Shown here in pieces: positions 1 to 8,400 of a stretch of 64,000 bases of DNA. Every line of letters starts with the position of its first letter. Within the stretch, counting starts at the first letter, position 1. The translations under genes and the position numbers were made by a program. The stretch is from Vibrio europaeus (GTDB lineage: Bacteria; Pseudomonadota; Gammaproteobacteria; Enterobacterales; Vibrionaceae). The stretch is from the NCBI RefSeq assembly GCF_001695575.1, contig NZ_LUAX01000007.1, positions 1,116,001 to 1,180,000 on the forward strand, read 5' to 3'. The notes beneath the pieces are model-generated. The model did not search any database. It saw only the letters and a program-made list of their open reading frames with translations, and was not told the origin of the DNA.

Positions 1-225
1 CTAGTCATTGTGTTGATCATTGCTGCGATTGCATGGTTGATTTTACGCCCAATGCAAGAAACACTGGTTCGAGCAACGCAGAATATTTCTTCGATGGCTG
101 GCGCGATTAAGACTACCGCTCAGGCATTGGATTCAATATCGAGCCAACAGCAAGAGATTTCCAAACGTTTAGAGTTGGTCGGTGACCACAATGGCGACAA
201 TCAATCAGGTTCGAACAAGGACTAA
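1..225 (+). CDS. C-terminal part of a small membrane-anchored protein (5' end outside window)
   Basis: The reading frame is open from the first base of the window, so the gene probably starts upstream; a GTG at position 10 is the only in-window candidate near the edge. The visible part has one hydrophobic segment (roughly residues 1-16), then a hydrophilic tail rich in Gln, Ser and Asp with heptad-like spacing (the ISSQQQEISKRLE stretch), suggesting a short coiled coil facing away from the membrane. I do not recognise a family. It ends 11 bases before the next gene on the same strand, so it may be co-transcribed with the two VOC genes. Confidence 0.5.
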   Translation, partial: LVIVLIIAAIAWLILRPMQETLVRATQNISSMAGAIKTTAQALDSISSQQQEISKRLELVGDHNGDNQSGSNKD

Positions 226-236
226 AGGAGAGGGTT

Positions 237-665
237 ATGGAACCACGTGTCAGCATAATTACTTTAGGGGTGCAGGATTTGGAGCGCTCATATCAGTTTT
301 ATTCCAAGCTAGGTTTTCCTTCCTCCAAAAATCCTGAAGAGGGGATCATCTTTTTCAAAACGGGTGGCGTGTGCTTAGCTTTGTATCCGTTAGATGCATT
401 AGCAAAAGATGTTTCGCCGGATATGGCGGTTGTCAAAGAGGGCTTTAGTGGGGTGACGCTCGCACACAATACCCGTTCAAAGCAGGAAGTGGATGACGTG
501 TTAGCGCTTGCTGTCAGTGCAGGAGCCAAGCTAGAAAAACCAGCGCAGGATGTGTTCTGGGGTGGCTACAGCGGTTATTTCTCTGATCCTGATGGTTATT
601 TATGGGAAGTGGCCTACGCCGATTTTTGGCAGTTCAATCAAGACGGCTCACTGGTGATTGAATAG
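237..665 (+). CDS. VOC (glyoxalase/bleomycin resistance fold) family protein
   Basis: A 142-residue protein of one VOC unit pair. The N-terminus (VSIITLGVQDLERSYQFYSK) is the typical first beta-strand and helix. The C-terminal half has WGGYSGYFSDPDGYLWEVA, the usual VOC ending in which the final Glu is a metal ligand. Members bind a divalent metal and act as glyoxalases, dioxygenases, isomerases or drug-binding proteins, so the substrate cannot be read from sequence. The ATG lies just after AAAGGAGAGGG, a strong ribosome binding site. The next gene, 8 bases downstream, encodes a second VOC protein, so the two are probably translated from one message. Confidence 0.85.
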   Translation: MEPRVSIITLGVQDLERSYQFYSKLGFPSSKNPEEGIIFFKTGGVCLALYPLDALAKDVSPDMAVVKEGFSGVTLAHNTRSKQEVDDVLALAVSAGAKLEKPAQDVFWGGYSGYFSDPDGYLWEVAYADFWQFNQDGSLVIE

Positions 666-673
666 GAGGATTC

Positions 674-1060
674 GTGGAGCTCAAAAGAATACATCATGTT
701 GCGGTTATTTGTTCTGATTACGAGGTTTCAAAACGTTTCTATACCCAAGTTCTCAAGTTAACCGTTATTGCTGAAAACTACCGCGCTGAGCGGGATTCCT
801 ACAAACTTGACCTTGCTTTGCCTGATGGGGGACAGATTGAGTTGTTCTCTTTTCCTAACCCGCCAGCAAGGCCAACCAGTCCAGAAGCACAGGGTTTAAG
901 GCACTTGGCATTTAGCGTTGATTCGGTAGAGCAGTACGCCGCTTATTTGATGAAGTGCGATGTGGAAGTTGAGCCGATTCGAATTGATGAAATTACTGGT
1001 AAGCCGTTTACCTTTTTCAAAGATCCTGACGGCTTACCGTTAGAGCTTTATCAAGCTTAG
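674..1060 (+). CDS. yaeR: VOC family protein, YaeR-like
   Basis: A 128-residue single-domain VOC protein. From memory it closely follows E. coli YaeR: HHVAVICSDYEVSKRFY at the N-terminus, IELFSFPNPPARP and GLRHLAFSVD in the middle, and FTFFKDPDGLPLELY at the end. The conserved His and Glu residues expected to bind metal are present. The substrate of YaeR-type proteins is not firmly established; a glyoxalase-like role is the usual guess. The start is GTG at 674, preceded by AGGAGG. The 3' end overlaps the convergent HAD phosphatase gene by 4 bases. Confidence 0.85.
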   Translation: MELKRIHHVAVICSDYEVSKRFYTQVLKLTVIAENYRAERDSYKLDLALPDGGQIELFSFPNPPARPTSPEAQGLRHLAFSVDSVEQYAAYLMKCDVEVEPIRIDEITGKPFTFFKDPDGLPLELYQA

Positions 1061-1857
1061 CTTAGTAGTTCACGCTTAATGACGGTAAACACGCCAGCCT
1101 CGCGATTGCTTGGTGCATGAAAGCGCGCAATCTCTTTAATCTTAGGGTGAGCATTGTCCATTGCGTATGAATGATAGCTCGCCTTAAGCATCTCTAAATC
1201 ATTGAGGTAATCACCAAAACTCATGGTTTGCTCGTGAGTAAAGTTGAGCGTGTTTTGTAGGTGTTCAATCGCTGCACCCTTCGAGGCTTCAGCATTCATG
1301 ACGTCGAGCCAGATTTTGGCACTCACTACTACCTGATGCGTCTGACCAAACTCTTTGTCGAAAGTAGGGAACACCAACTCTTCTGTGCCGTCAAAGTGGC
1401 AGATGGCGACCTTGATGAAATCATCATCTACATTAAGCAGATCGTCTACATACTGGCACTTGTGGTAATACTTAGCGAACTCTTCAAGCGCTTGTGGATC
1501 TTGCGTTTCGATATACGCAGAATGCTTACCACATAAAACTATTTGCGCGCCAGAAATGCCTCTAGCTGCCTCAATGATTGATTTGATTGAAGGTTTGTCG
1601 ATCTCGCAGCTATACAATTCTTCACCTTTGTGCATCACCAATGTGCCGTTTTCAGCGATGAACATCATGCGATCACTAATTGGTGAGAAGGTCTCCATTA
1701 AGCTGTAGTACTGTCGCCCTGAGGCAGCAGCAAAGATAATGCCTTTCTCTTCTAATTGCTGGTATAGATTAAAAAACTCTGGATTGAGTTGGCTATTTTC
1801 ATCGAGAAGCGTGCCATCCATATCAGTGGCTACGAACTTTATATCAGGTGTCGGCAT
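1057..1857 (-). CDS. Cof-type HAD-IIB family hydrolase (phosphatase)
   Basis: A 266-residue haloacid dehalogenase-type phosphatase of the Cof/YbiV group. Motif I, DMDGTLLDE, lies near the N-terminus, with the first Asp as nucleophile. FAAASGRQY is motif II. The late GDYLNDLEMLK is motif IV, and a C2-type cap domain sits between. The family dephosphorylates sugar phosphates and related metabolites; the exact substrate is not predictable. I chose ATG at 1857 (MPTPDIKF) because motif I then sits where it does in relatives. A TTG at 1926 would add 23 residues (MSRHKSQVT...) with no family counterpart. Convergent with the VOC pair. Confidence 0.85.
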   Translation of the reverse strand: MPTPDIKFVATDMDGTLLDENSQLNPEFFNLYQQLEEKGIIFAAASGRQYYSLMETFSPISDRMMFIAENGTLVMHKGEELYSCEIDKPSIKSIIEAARGISGAQIVLCGKHSAYIETQDPQALEEFAKYYHKCQYVDDLLNVDDDFIKVAICHFDGTEELVFPTFDKEFGQTHQVVVSAKIWLDVMNAEASKGAAIEHLQNTLNFTHEQTMSFGDYLNDLEMLKASYHSYAMDNAHPKIKEIARFHAPSNREAGVFTVIKRELLS

Positions 1858-1973
1858 AGTGGCTAATGTCGTCTCTTCGGACTGTTTGTAATAACGATAA
1901 GTTACCTGACTTTTGTGACGACTCAAGTGTTTTAAATCAATCTACAATGAAATCACCGATAGTGAGTTGCCAA

Positions 1974-3098
1974 TTAAACCTGATGATTCTGCTCTAAAAC
2001 GGCAAGCGTACTGGCTAAATCAAAGTGGGCAGCAAACTCTTCATTGACGGTTTTTCCGCTCAAAATAGAGTTGGCGATATACACCGCGCAGGCTGGGCTA
2101 AAATCAGATTCCATTAGCTTTTCTGGGTCATCATGGTTTAAGACCCCCTCAATGATGGGTAAAGGAAAGCCCCAAAAGTGCAGAAGATAGCCACCAAGCT
2201 GCTCTGATTTTGTTTTGAACAGGTAGCGTTCTAAGTGCGATTTATCGTTGCCTTTCGTTCTAGGGTTTAGAAACGCGCTCATTAGATCTGGGGCAATTTT
2301 CATTCTGACGTACTCGCCAATACGGTGAAGAATACCCACTAGAAAAGTCGTATCCTTGAGGTCAGGTTCAACCAAGGTTGAAGCGAGTTTTGCGACTTTA
2401 AGGCTATGTGATTGGATTTTTTCCAGTGGTTTGCTAGGTTCATTCATGGAAACCGAATAGACCTCAAGCATAGCAATAATATTGGTAACCACTTGGCCAC
2501 CTAAACGAGTGATCGCTTCAGAAATACTCTTAATTTCTTTACGCCCTCTAAAGATGGCATTGTTGGAGATCTGAATGATCTTGGCACACATAGCAGGCTC
2601 TTCACTGATGAGTTTAGCTACGTCATGCATGGAGGAGTTGGGATCAGCGAGTGTGCGCTTAACATCAAAGAATAGCTTGGGCGCTACTGGAAGCGATGTA
2701 ATCGTACCAATTGCATTTTGAATCACTCTATCAGGGAATAATTCGAGAATCTCTTCAATACGCCGGACTTCCGCCTTGATGACACTAGGATCGCAAGGTT
2801 TCATAAAAGCTTGATGGGCGAAAAAACCGCCTTTTATCGTAACATCTGGATCCGAATACCCGGACAATGACGCACGTATGATACCTGGATGTCTTTTACT
2901 CACCTCTTCAAGTAATTCAGCACCGTTCATCTTCGGCATAAGCATGTCTGAGATAATTAAATCGACCTCATGCTCTTCCAGAAACTGCAATGCTTCTTCA
3001 CCGCCTTCTGCGGTAAATATCTTCCATCCAGTTCCAAAAAGGGCTCGCTTTAATCCACTCAGGATCATGCGTTCATCATCAACTAGCAGCAGCTTCAT
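1974..3098 (-). CDS. Response regulator with HDOD output domain
   Basis: A 374-residue protein. Residues 1-120 form a receiver domain: acidic pair in LLVDDER, phospho-acceptor Asp in DLIISDMLMP, and the conserved Lys in FMKPCD. From about 130 to 340 there is an HDOD domain (SLPVAPKLFFDVKRTLADP, KIIQISNNAIF, LVGILHRIGEYVR), a catalytically inactive relative of HD phosphohydrolases that usually mediates protein contacts in signalling. It overlaps the end of the MHYT histidine kinase gene by 20 bases, so the two are translationally coupled, and this protein is the likely phosphorylation partner of that kinase. Third gene of a three-gene leftward operon. Confidence 0.85.
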   Translation of the reverse strand: MKLLLVDDERMILSGLKRALFGTGWKIFTAEGGEEALQFLEEHEVDLIISDMLMPKMNGAELLEEVSKRHPGIIRASLSGYSDPDVTIKGGFFAHQAFMKPCDPSVIKAEVRRIEEILELFPDRVIQNAIGTITSLPVAPKLFFDVKRTLADPNSSMHDVAKLISEEPAMCAKIIQISNNAIFRGRKEIKSISEAITRLGGQVVTNIIAMLEVYSVSMNEPSKPLEKIQSHSLKVAKLASTLVEPDLKDTTFLVGILHRIGEYVRMKIAPDLMSAFLNPRTKGNDKSHLERYLFKTKSEQLGGYLLHFWGFPLPIIEGVLNHDDPEKLMESDFSPACAVYIANSILSGKTVNEEFAAHFDLASTLAVLEQNHQV

Positions 3099-5112
3099 TA
3101 TCTAGTCTCTCTTCAGTGCCAACGCTAACGTTGTCTAACGGTAATGAAATGGTAAATGTCGTTCCCTCTCCAACAGTACTGTCGGTAGTAATTGCTCCTT
3201 TATGTAAATCGACGATAACTGAGTAAGCTAAACTTAGCCCTTGTCCAGTCCCTTTTCCGACGTCTTTTGTGGTAAAGAAAGGATCGAATATCCGGTCGAT
3301 AATATTTTTAGGTATACCCGTACCATTGTCTTGGATACGAATTTGGGCAGTGTTTTCTTCGAAATGTGTAGAGACCTTAATCGTGCCCAAAGTACCATCT
3401 TGGCGACCAAATTTTTCTTCGATTGCGTGAGCCGCATTAATGATGAAGTTAAGCATTACTTGGTTAAACTCATCACGGTAACAAGGAATAGCAGGTAATC
3501 TAGAGTCAAAACTGGTCTCTACTTCAGCGACATAGCGCCACTCACCGCGTGCAATGGTAATGGTTGACTCAATTGCTTCAGCAATATCGACTTGGTGCAT
3601 TTCGTGGTTACTTGAATGTGAGAAAGACTTCATTGCCTTTACGATTTTGCTAATACGTTGCAGCCCTTCTAAGGACTGATCCAAGGCGAGAGGGATTTCT
3701 TCGGCGATAAAGTCCATATCGCTTTCAACAATTTCGCTTTTAATCTGTGTTTTTAGCTTTTCGACAGGTTGGTCCTCCGCCTTTTCAATGGTTTCTGTAA
3801 TCTGGGTGATGGTGTTTAGACAGGTTTGAAAGGCATCTTTCAAAAAGATTGTGTTGTCAGAAACATATTGAGTTGGCGTGTTGATCTCATGAGCGATACC
3901 AGCGGCGAGTTGCCCCATTGATTCCAATTTTTGTGCTTGCCTTAACTGCTGCTCAAGCTCCATCCGTGTCGAGATATCACGGATAACACAGTTAAAAAGC
4001 TTCGTATCTTCGTTGCGAATTGAAAGTGCAGAAAGGCTAACTTCAATAGGAAACGAGCGACCGTCTTTTTTAATTCCTTCTGTGGTCAGATTGCTTCGGT
4101 GTTCCAAATCGTTATTGGCACCATTTTGCAACGAGACTTTATCAAAGGTTGGCATTAGATCTTCGATGTTCTTGTGATCGAGCATTTCTTTTTTATACTC
4201 GAACATCCTTAGTCCCATGTCATTAATGCTATCTATGATGCCTTCCTGATCAACGATGATGACACCATCGGCGAGATTATTGAGGATATCTTGCTCACGT
4301 AGCTTACCGGCGACAATGGAATGCTCTGCTCGTTGGAGGCGTTGGTCGACAATGGAAGCGACGAACGTTGCAGCACAGATTAACAATACAAATAGAGCCA
4401 CTATCAAAGCAATGTTATGAGCGTCGCTCATATGGTTATGTACGGTTGGAGTATCGGATAAGGCGTAAAAGCTCACTGCGCCCATAGCGGTGTAATGCAT
4501 ACCAGCGACCGAAAGGCCCATAATAGGGGCTATCAAGGCACGATGAGTAATGTTCTCTCCATAGTGGCGATTACGAAGTTTGACCATATAGATTGAGATA
4601 CACGCAAACAAAAATGCAATCAGAATCGAGAGAGCAAACCAAGTGAAGTCATAGACCATCAGAGCGTCCATCTGCATCGCTTCCATGCCAAGGTAATGCA
4701 TCGAACCAATACCCAGTGCTAAGTACAGCGCACTAAGCAGAATATCTAGTAGTGAGAATCGTTGACTATAAAGGACTTGAAACGCGAAGTAAGCGCCAAC
4801 GACTGGTGGGATAAAGGACAACGCGGTTATACCAGGATGATAGGACATTTGCGCAGGGACCATAAACGCCAACATGCCTGTGAAATGCATTGCCCATACA
4901 CCAAGGCCAAACACAATACTGCCAAATAAACGCCACAAGCTGACTGTTTTCGCCTCATTAGAGCTCCACATTCGCTCAATGACGATCAAGCAAGAGTAAG
5001 CGGCTAAACTAGAGACAAGAATGGAAAGTAAAACCAAAGAGTAGTGAAACTCTCCTTGGAGTAAATTGTAATCCGCTAAGTCAACGGATTTAAATCGCCA
5101 AAACTCTACCAT
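3079..5112 (-). CDS. MHYT-domain hybrid-type membrane sensor histidine kinase (MHYT-PAS-HisKA-HATPase)
   Basis: A 677-residue membrane kinase. Residues 20-255 contain about seven hydrophobic segments carrying three MHYT signatures: MHFTGM (75-80), MHYLGM (138-143) and MHYTAM (205-210). MHYT domains are proposed to bind copper and sense diatomic gases such as O2, CO or NO. A PAS domain follows (about 272-385), then the phospho-acceptor His408 in GIAHEIN, an N-box near 570 and the glycine-rich ATP lid (DNGTGIP, GKGTGQGLSL). There is no receiver domain at the C-terminus; the two neighbouring response regulators supply that function. It starts 51 bases after the upstream regulator gene and overlaps the downstream one. 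Confidence 0.9.
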   Translation of the reverse strand: MVEFWRFKSVDLADYNLLQGEFHYSLVLLSILVSSLAAYSCLIVIERMWSSNEAKTVSLWRLFGSIVFGLGVWAMHFTGMLAFMVPAQMSYHPGITALSFIPPVVGAYFAFQVLYSQRFSLLDILLSALYLALGIGSMHYLGMEAMQMDALMVYDFTWFALSILIAFLFACISIYMVKLRNRHYGENITHRALIAPIMGLSVAGMHYTAMGAVSFYALSDTPTVHNHMSDAHNIALIVALFVLLICAATFVASIVDQRLQRAEHSIVAGKLREQDILNNLADGVIIVDQEGIIDSINDMGLRMFEYKKEMLDHKNIEDLMPTFDKVSLQNGANNDLEHRSNLTTEGIKKDGRSFPIEVSLSALSIRNEDTKLFNCVIRDISTRMELEQQLRQAQKLESMGQLAAGIAHEINTPTQYVSDNTIFLKDAFQTCLNTITQITETIEKAEDQPVEKLKTQIKSEIVESDMDFIAEEIPLALDQSLEGLQRISKIVKAMKSFSHSSNHEMHQVDIAEAIESTITIARGEWRYVAEVETSFDSRLPAIPCYRDEFNQVMLNFIINAAHAIEEKFGRQDGTLGTIKVSTHFEENTAQIRIQDNGTGIPKNIIDRIFDPFFTTKDVGKGTGQGLSLAYSVIVDLHKGAITTDSTVGEGTTFTISLPLDNVSVGTEERLDNEAAAS

Positions 5113-5163
5113 AGCCCAACCTGTCCTTTGTTTACGTTGTTAGTTATTCCATTAAGACGCTGA

Positions 5164-6342
5164 TTAAAAACTCTGCGCTTTTTCTTCACTCTCAGTTTGT
5201 TCGTGTTCTTCTGGTTCAATCATGGTTACCCAAACTTCCCCAGTTACCGCTTTGTTCTCTAGGCAGTGGTGCACAATGTTCATTAAAGTTTGAGTCACTC
5301 TCTGTCCTTTTCGTGCAATAAGTTGATCGCGATTGGTTCGAATCTCTTGCTCAATAATCATATTGGGGTTTAGGAAGCTGACATCGACGAAAACTTTCGG
5401 TGGTTCAAAATCGAGCGTCGATTTAAAAGCACTGAGTATACTTGGGTCATAACGTTGTTTTTGGCTGTCGAGCTGCTCAATCGCATCGGGAATGGTATAG
5501 CCAGCACTTTCAAGCTTTATGTAATCACAGACAACCTTAAGCATTCTTGAACCATAAGGTAAGTCGGTTCCCTGAACCTCATCAATGGGATTGCCTTCTC
5601 CATTAAACCCCTTTTCTTGGTAGAGAATAGTCTTAGCGATACCGCTCATTCTCGGGATCTGTTTGAGTAAATCAGAGGAAAGGCAAGGGTGTTGATCGAA
5701 GAGCTGACGATCTTCTTCGGTGACGACTTGCCCATTACTAATATTTTCTAAGGTGCTTTGAGGAAAAATAATAAAGCCGAGCTGAGATAACTGAACCATG
5801 GGTTCAAAACTCCAGTGAGGTTTTAGGTTAAGTGCTTTACTTAACTGCTGCATATGGAATTGAACTTTGTTGCTGCGGTCATTGATTTCAGGGCTGACAA
5901 GAGAAACAACATCACTCAGGACATTAATGACGCCTTTTAACGTCTTGTTAAGCAGCACTTTCTCTGCAACGATGAGCTCGTACTGCCTGATGGCGGCGTT
6001 AATAAATCCTAGTAGTTGTTCCGGTGTACAGGGTTTATTGATAAAACGAAATACGTCGCCTAAGTTAACGGCATCGACCGCTGTTTGTTGGTCTGCATTC
6101 CCGGTAAACATCATGCGTACGGTGTCGGGTGATTTTTCTTTCACCGCTTGAAGTAATTGCAGCCCATTCATGACAGGCATTTGCATATCGGACACAATCA
6201 CAGCGTACTGCTTCTTGGAAACGAGTTCGAGTGCTTGCTCGCCACTGTTTGCAAGATCAATATCGACATGGCTTCTTAGAGTTCGACGGAATGAATTAAG
6301 GATATTCACTTCATCATCAACTAAGAGTACAGGCTTATTCAT
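5164..6342 (-). CDS. Response regulator with degenerate HD-GYP-like output domain
   Basis: A 392-residue protein and the first gene of the leftward signalling operon. Residues 1-120 are a complete receiver domain (LLVDDEVNI, phospho-acceptor Asp in AVIVSDMQMP, Lys in FINKPC). Residues about 150-340 resemble the HD-GYP c-di-GMP phosphodiesterase output of RpfG-type regulators in layout. The catalytic signatures are gone: where HD is expected the sequence reads LSQLGFI, and where the HHE..DG.GYP segment is expected it reads LYQEKGFNGEGNP. It is therefore probably a non-catalytic c-di-GMP binder or scaffold. The tail is acidic (EPEEHEQTESEEKAQ). Confidence 0.8.
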   Translation of the reverse strand: MNKPVLLVDDEVNILNSFRRTLRSHVDIDLANSGEQALELVSKKQYAVIVSDMQMPVMNGLQLLQAVKEKSPDTVRMMFTGNADQQTAVDAVNLGDVFRFINKPCTPEQLLGFINAAIRQYELIVAEKVLLNKTLKGVINVLSDVVSLVSPEINDRSNKVQFHMQQLSKALNLKPHWSFEPMVQLSQLGFIIFPQSTLENISNGQVVTEEDRQLFDQHPCLSSDLLKQIPRMSGIAKTILYQEKGFNGEGNPIDEVQGTDLPYGSRMLKVVCDYIKLESAGYTIPDAIEQLDSQKQRYDPSILSAFKSTLDFEPPKVFVDVSFLNPNMIIEQEIRTNRDQLIARKGQRVTQTLMNIVHHCLENKAVTGEVWVTMIEPEEHEQTESEEKAQSF

Positions 6343-6565
6343 TGTTGATACTCGTGTAGTTGCACTTAAGATTAAGTTTAGTACATACAGTGAGTTATCA
6401 AGCTCTATTGATAAACATATAACTCTTGGAGTAATGAAATGAGAGTCTAGCTAGATAAATTATCCTTATGTATCACTTTATTTTGCGGATTGCTGACATT
6501 CAGTCGCTTTAAAAGGTTTCGAGAGTAGTGATAGGCTAACGAGGTTTATCAGTTAGGTTCCATTT

Positions 6566-7534
6566 ATGCTTGCGGATTATCTTAAAACAAAGAGAAAAGA
6601 ACGAAAGTTGACTCAATCTGAACTGGTTTTAAAGTTGAAGCAGTTCCGACTAAATGCCTTTGAGTCTCTTGATAACGTGACAGTAAGCCGCTGGGAGAGA
6701 GGGATTACCTCTCCTTCTCGATACAAGCAGTTACTGATTACGCGCTTCTTCAATGATGATCTTTCGGAGTTTTTATTGGCTCAGCGCGTTGAAAGTGACT
6801 TCAAAGAGCTGAGAAAGATTTTCTATGATAGATATGAATCCGTTTATAGTTTCTCGAATCGACTTAAATACGGTGAGCATCAGCCTAACCGCTATCAAGT
6901 TAGTGAGTTTGAGTCGCTGTCACAGGGTGAACTTCAGATCTGCCTAGACGAAATAGAAGGTATGCATCAGCAGTTTGGTATTCCCGACAGTAAAATGTTC
7001 CAACTTGATTTTGATGACTTGATTGCCGATAAGCGTGGAGAATTTAGAGTTTACTACAATAATGGTGTTAAAGTCGGCCACTATCTCGCGTATTACTTTG
7101 AATTTGAAGAGTTCAGTCATCAAATAGAGCAGTCGAACTGTACCCCAGACTACAGCAAAACTTGTAATAAAGAGCTGCACAACGATTTAGTCATGTTCAG
7201 CAGTAGCCGATTTTTTGAAGCACCGAGTTTGCGTTTATATAACGTTTACCGTGAGGTCGTTAGTGCAATTAGTAATCCAAATATTCAGTACTTTGCGATG
7301 CGAGTAGTTACTCAATCTGCCTATGACTACTATAGTCATAGAGGATTCTCCGTGGTTGCATGCGAAGGCGAGGGTGGCGCGGGCGAGTTTATTATCGGCG
7401 GAAAGAAATACCGTCAAGCAATTATGATGGTGGATATTAATCGCTTGCTATCATCTGACTACCTGATAGCGCTGTTCAAACATTATCATTCTATGCGCTC
7501 TGAAACAGAGCAGCTACACAATAGTTTTATCTAA
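6566..7534 (+). CDS. XRE-type helix-turn-helix transcriptional regulator
   Basis: A 322-residue protein with an N-terminal XRE-type DNA-binding domain (about residues 3-60; TQSELVLKLKQ, then the recognition region NVTVSRWERGITSP). The remaining 250 residues are a globular domain I cannot assign, rich in aromatic and acidic residues with no membrane segment. It is divergent from the signalling operon (223 bases between the starts) and 228 bases upstream of the pilus operon on the same strand, which makes it the most likely local regulator of the pilus genes. That role is inferred from position only. The ATG at 6566 has a weak TTAGG ribosome site upstream. Confidence 0.7.
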   Translation: MLADYLKTKRKERKLTQSELVLKLKQFRLNAFESLDNVTVSRWERGITSPSRYKQLLITRFFNDDLSEFLLAQRVESDFKELRKIFYDRYESVYSFSNRLKYGEHQPNRYQVSEFESLSQGELQICLDEIEGMHQQFGIPDSKMFQLDFDDLIADKRGEFRVYYNNGVKVGHYLAYYFEFEEFSHQIEQSNCTPDYSKTCNKELHNDLVMFSSSRFFEAPSLRLYNVYREVVSAISNPNIQYFAMRVVTQSAYDYYSHRGFSVVACEGEGGAGEFIIGGKKYRQAIMMVDINRLLSSDYLIALFKHYHSMRSETEQLHNSFI

Positions 7535-7762
7535 GTTTCATTTCGTTCACTATAAGACTAAATAAATCCTAAAATATATTTCTCTTTGCAAACTAGGCAT
7601 TTGACATGTTTTATATCTATAGCATGCCTATTGTTGTTCTTTGATAGATAGTTAAAATCTCCGCTTGTTATTTGTTCTATTAACAGAATAAGTATTGCTT
7701 ATTATTTAATACTGTTATTTGTGTCAAATAATGTTATTGGATTCTATAACTAGGAGATTTAA
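7535..7762 (+). promoter_or_regulatory. AT-rich leader/promoter region of the pilus operon
   Basis: A 228-base AT-rich gap before the pilin gene with no coding potential. A possible sigma-70 promoter is TTGTTG (7632-7637), 16 bases, TAAAAT (7654-7659). Just upstream is an inverted repeat, TAGGCAT (7595-7601) with ATGCCTA (7625-7631), which could be an operator for the adjacent XRE regulator or an mRNA hairpin. A good ribosome site, TAGGAG, precedes the GTG start of the pilin. Promoter and operator calls are by eye only. Confidence 0.35.
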
Positions 7763-8329
7763 GTGAATAAAATAAAAAAGTCGGCCATGGTCATTGCATT
7801 ATTGAGTGGAAGCGTGATGAGCAGCGGTGTATTTGCCGAAGATAATTTTGCTAGTATCGCGCAAGCGCAATTAAACTGGCAAGGCGTTGTCGGTGGCTCG
7901 TTCTTTTCTAAAGATATCGCACTGACTGGTCAAGGCGGCGGTGACATTATGGATGGCACACTAAAAGTGGCCAACAGCGGTACTTTTAAGTCGTTCAAAG
8001 CAATTGTTGTAGAGGCTCATGCAACAATTGATAACGGTGACGGCAGCTACTCGCCTGATCCAAGCACACTTTATGATCAGGATGTGAATTGGAATTTGGT
8101 CTCATCAAACGTGAGCTCAACGGGTAACGGTGACTATGATAGTACACGCCTCAAGTTTGCTATAAATGGTACGGATGTGGTGTCGGGCACACCTTATAAA
8201 ACAACTGCTGGAGATAACATCGTAGGTGTAACGACGAGTTATACTGATGCAGTTACAGGAGTGGTTCCTGGTGAAACAATCATTGTTACAGCCAACATTA
8301 CCGCAGAACCAGACGTAGGTACTTTCTAA
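7763..8329 (+). CDS. Major pilin-like subunit of a CS1/alternate chaperone-usher type pilus
   Basis: A 188-residue exported protein. It has a clear signal peptide (MNKIKKSAMVIALLSGSVMS, cleaved about after VFA at residues 24-26) and a mature beta-rich domain full of Gly, Thr and Ser, starting with an EDNFASIAQAQLNWQG strand. Size, signal peptide and first position in the operon match the major subunit of alpha-class (CS1, CFA/I, ECP) pili, whose subunits are completed by donor-strand exchange from the N-terminus of the next subunit. It has no cysteines in the mature part, as is usual for this class. The start is GTG, with TAGGAG upstream. A stable hairpin separates it from the rest of the operon, suggesting higher expression. 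Direct similarity to known pilins is weak. Confidence 0.65.
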   Translation: MNKIKKSAMVIALLSGSVMSSGVFAEDNFASIAQAQLNWQGVVGGSFFSKDIALTGQGGGDIMDGTLKVANSGTFKSFKAIVVEAHATIDNGDGSYSPDPSTLYDQDVNWNLVSSNVSSTGNGDYDSTRLKFAINGTDVVSGTPYKTTAGDNIVGVTTSYTDAVTGVVPGETIIVTANITAEPDVGTF

Positions 8330-8369
8330 CCTACTTATTACTCAGAACCAATAATGCTTTGGCTGTTTT

Positions 8370-8396
8370 ATAAGCTGCAGTTTCGCTGCAGCTTAT
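8370..8396 (+). terminator. Intercistronic hairpin after the major pilin gene (attenuator or 3' stabiliser)
   Basis: A perfect 11-base inverted repeat: ATAAGCTGCAG (8370-8380), 5-base loop TTTCG, CTGCAGCTTAT (8386-8396). It sits 41 bases after the pilin stop and just before the next start at 8401. No T-run follows, so it is more likely a partial attenuator or an mRNA-protecting stem than a full terminator. Confidence 0.6.
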
Positions 8397-8400
8397 TGTC

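Noticed and set aside
6944..7417. Antisense frames within the XRE regulator gene
   Set aside because: Shorter than the supported gene, no ribosome sites or recognisable protein features.
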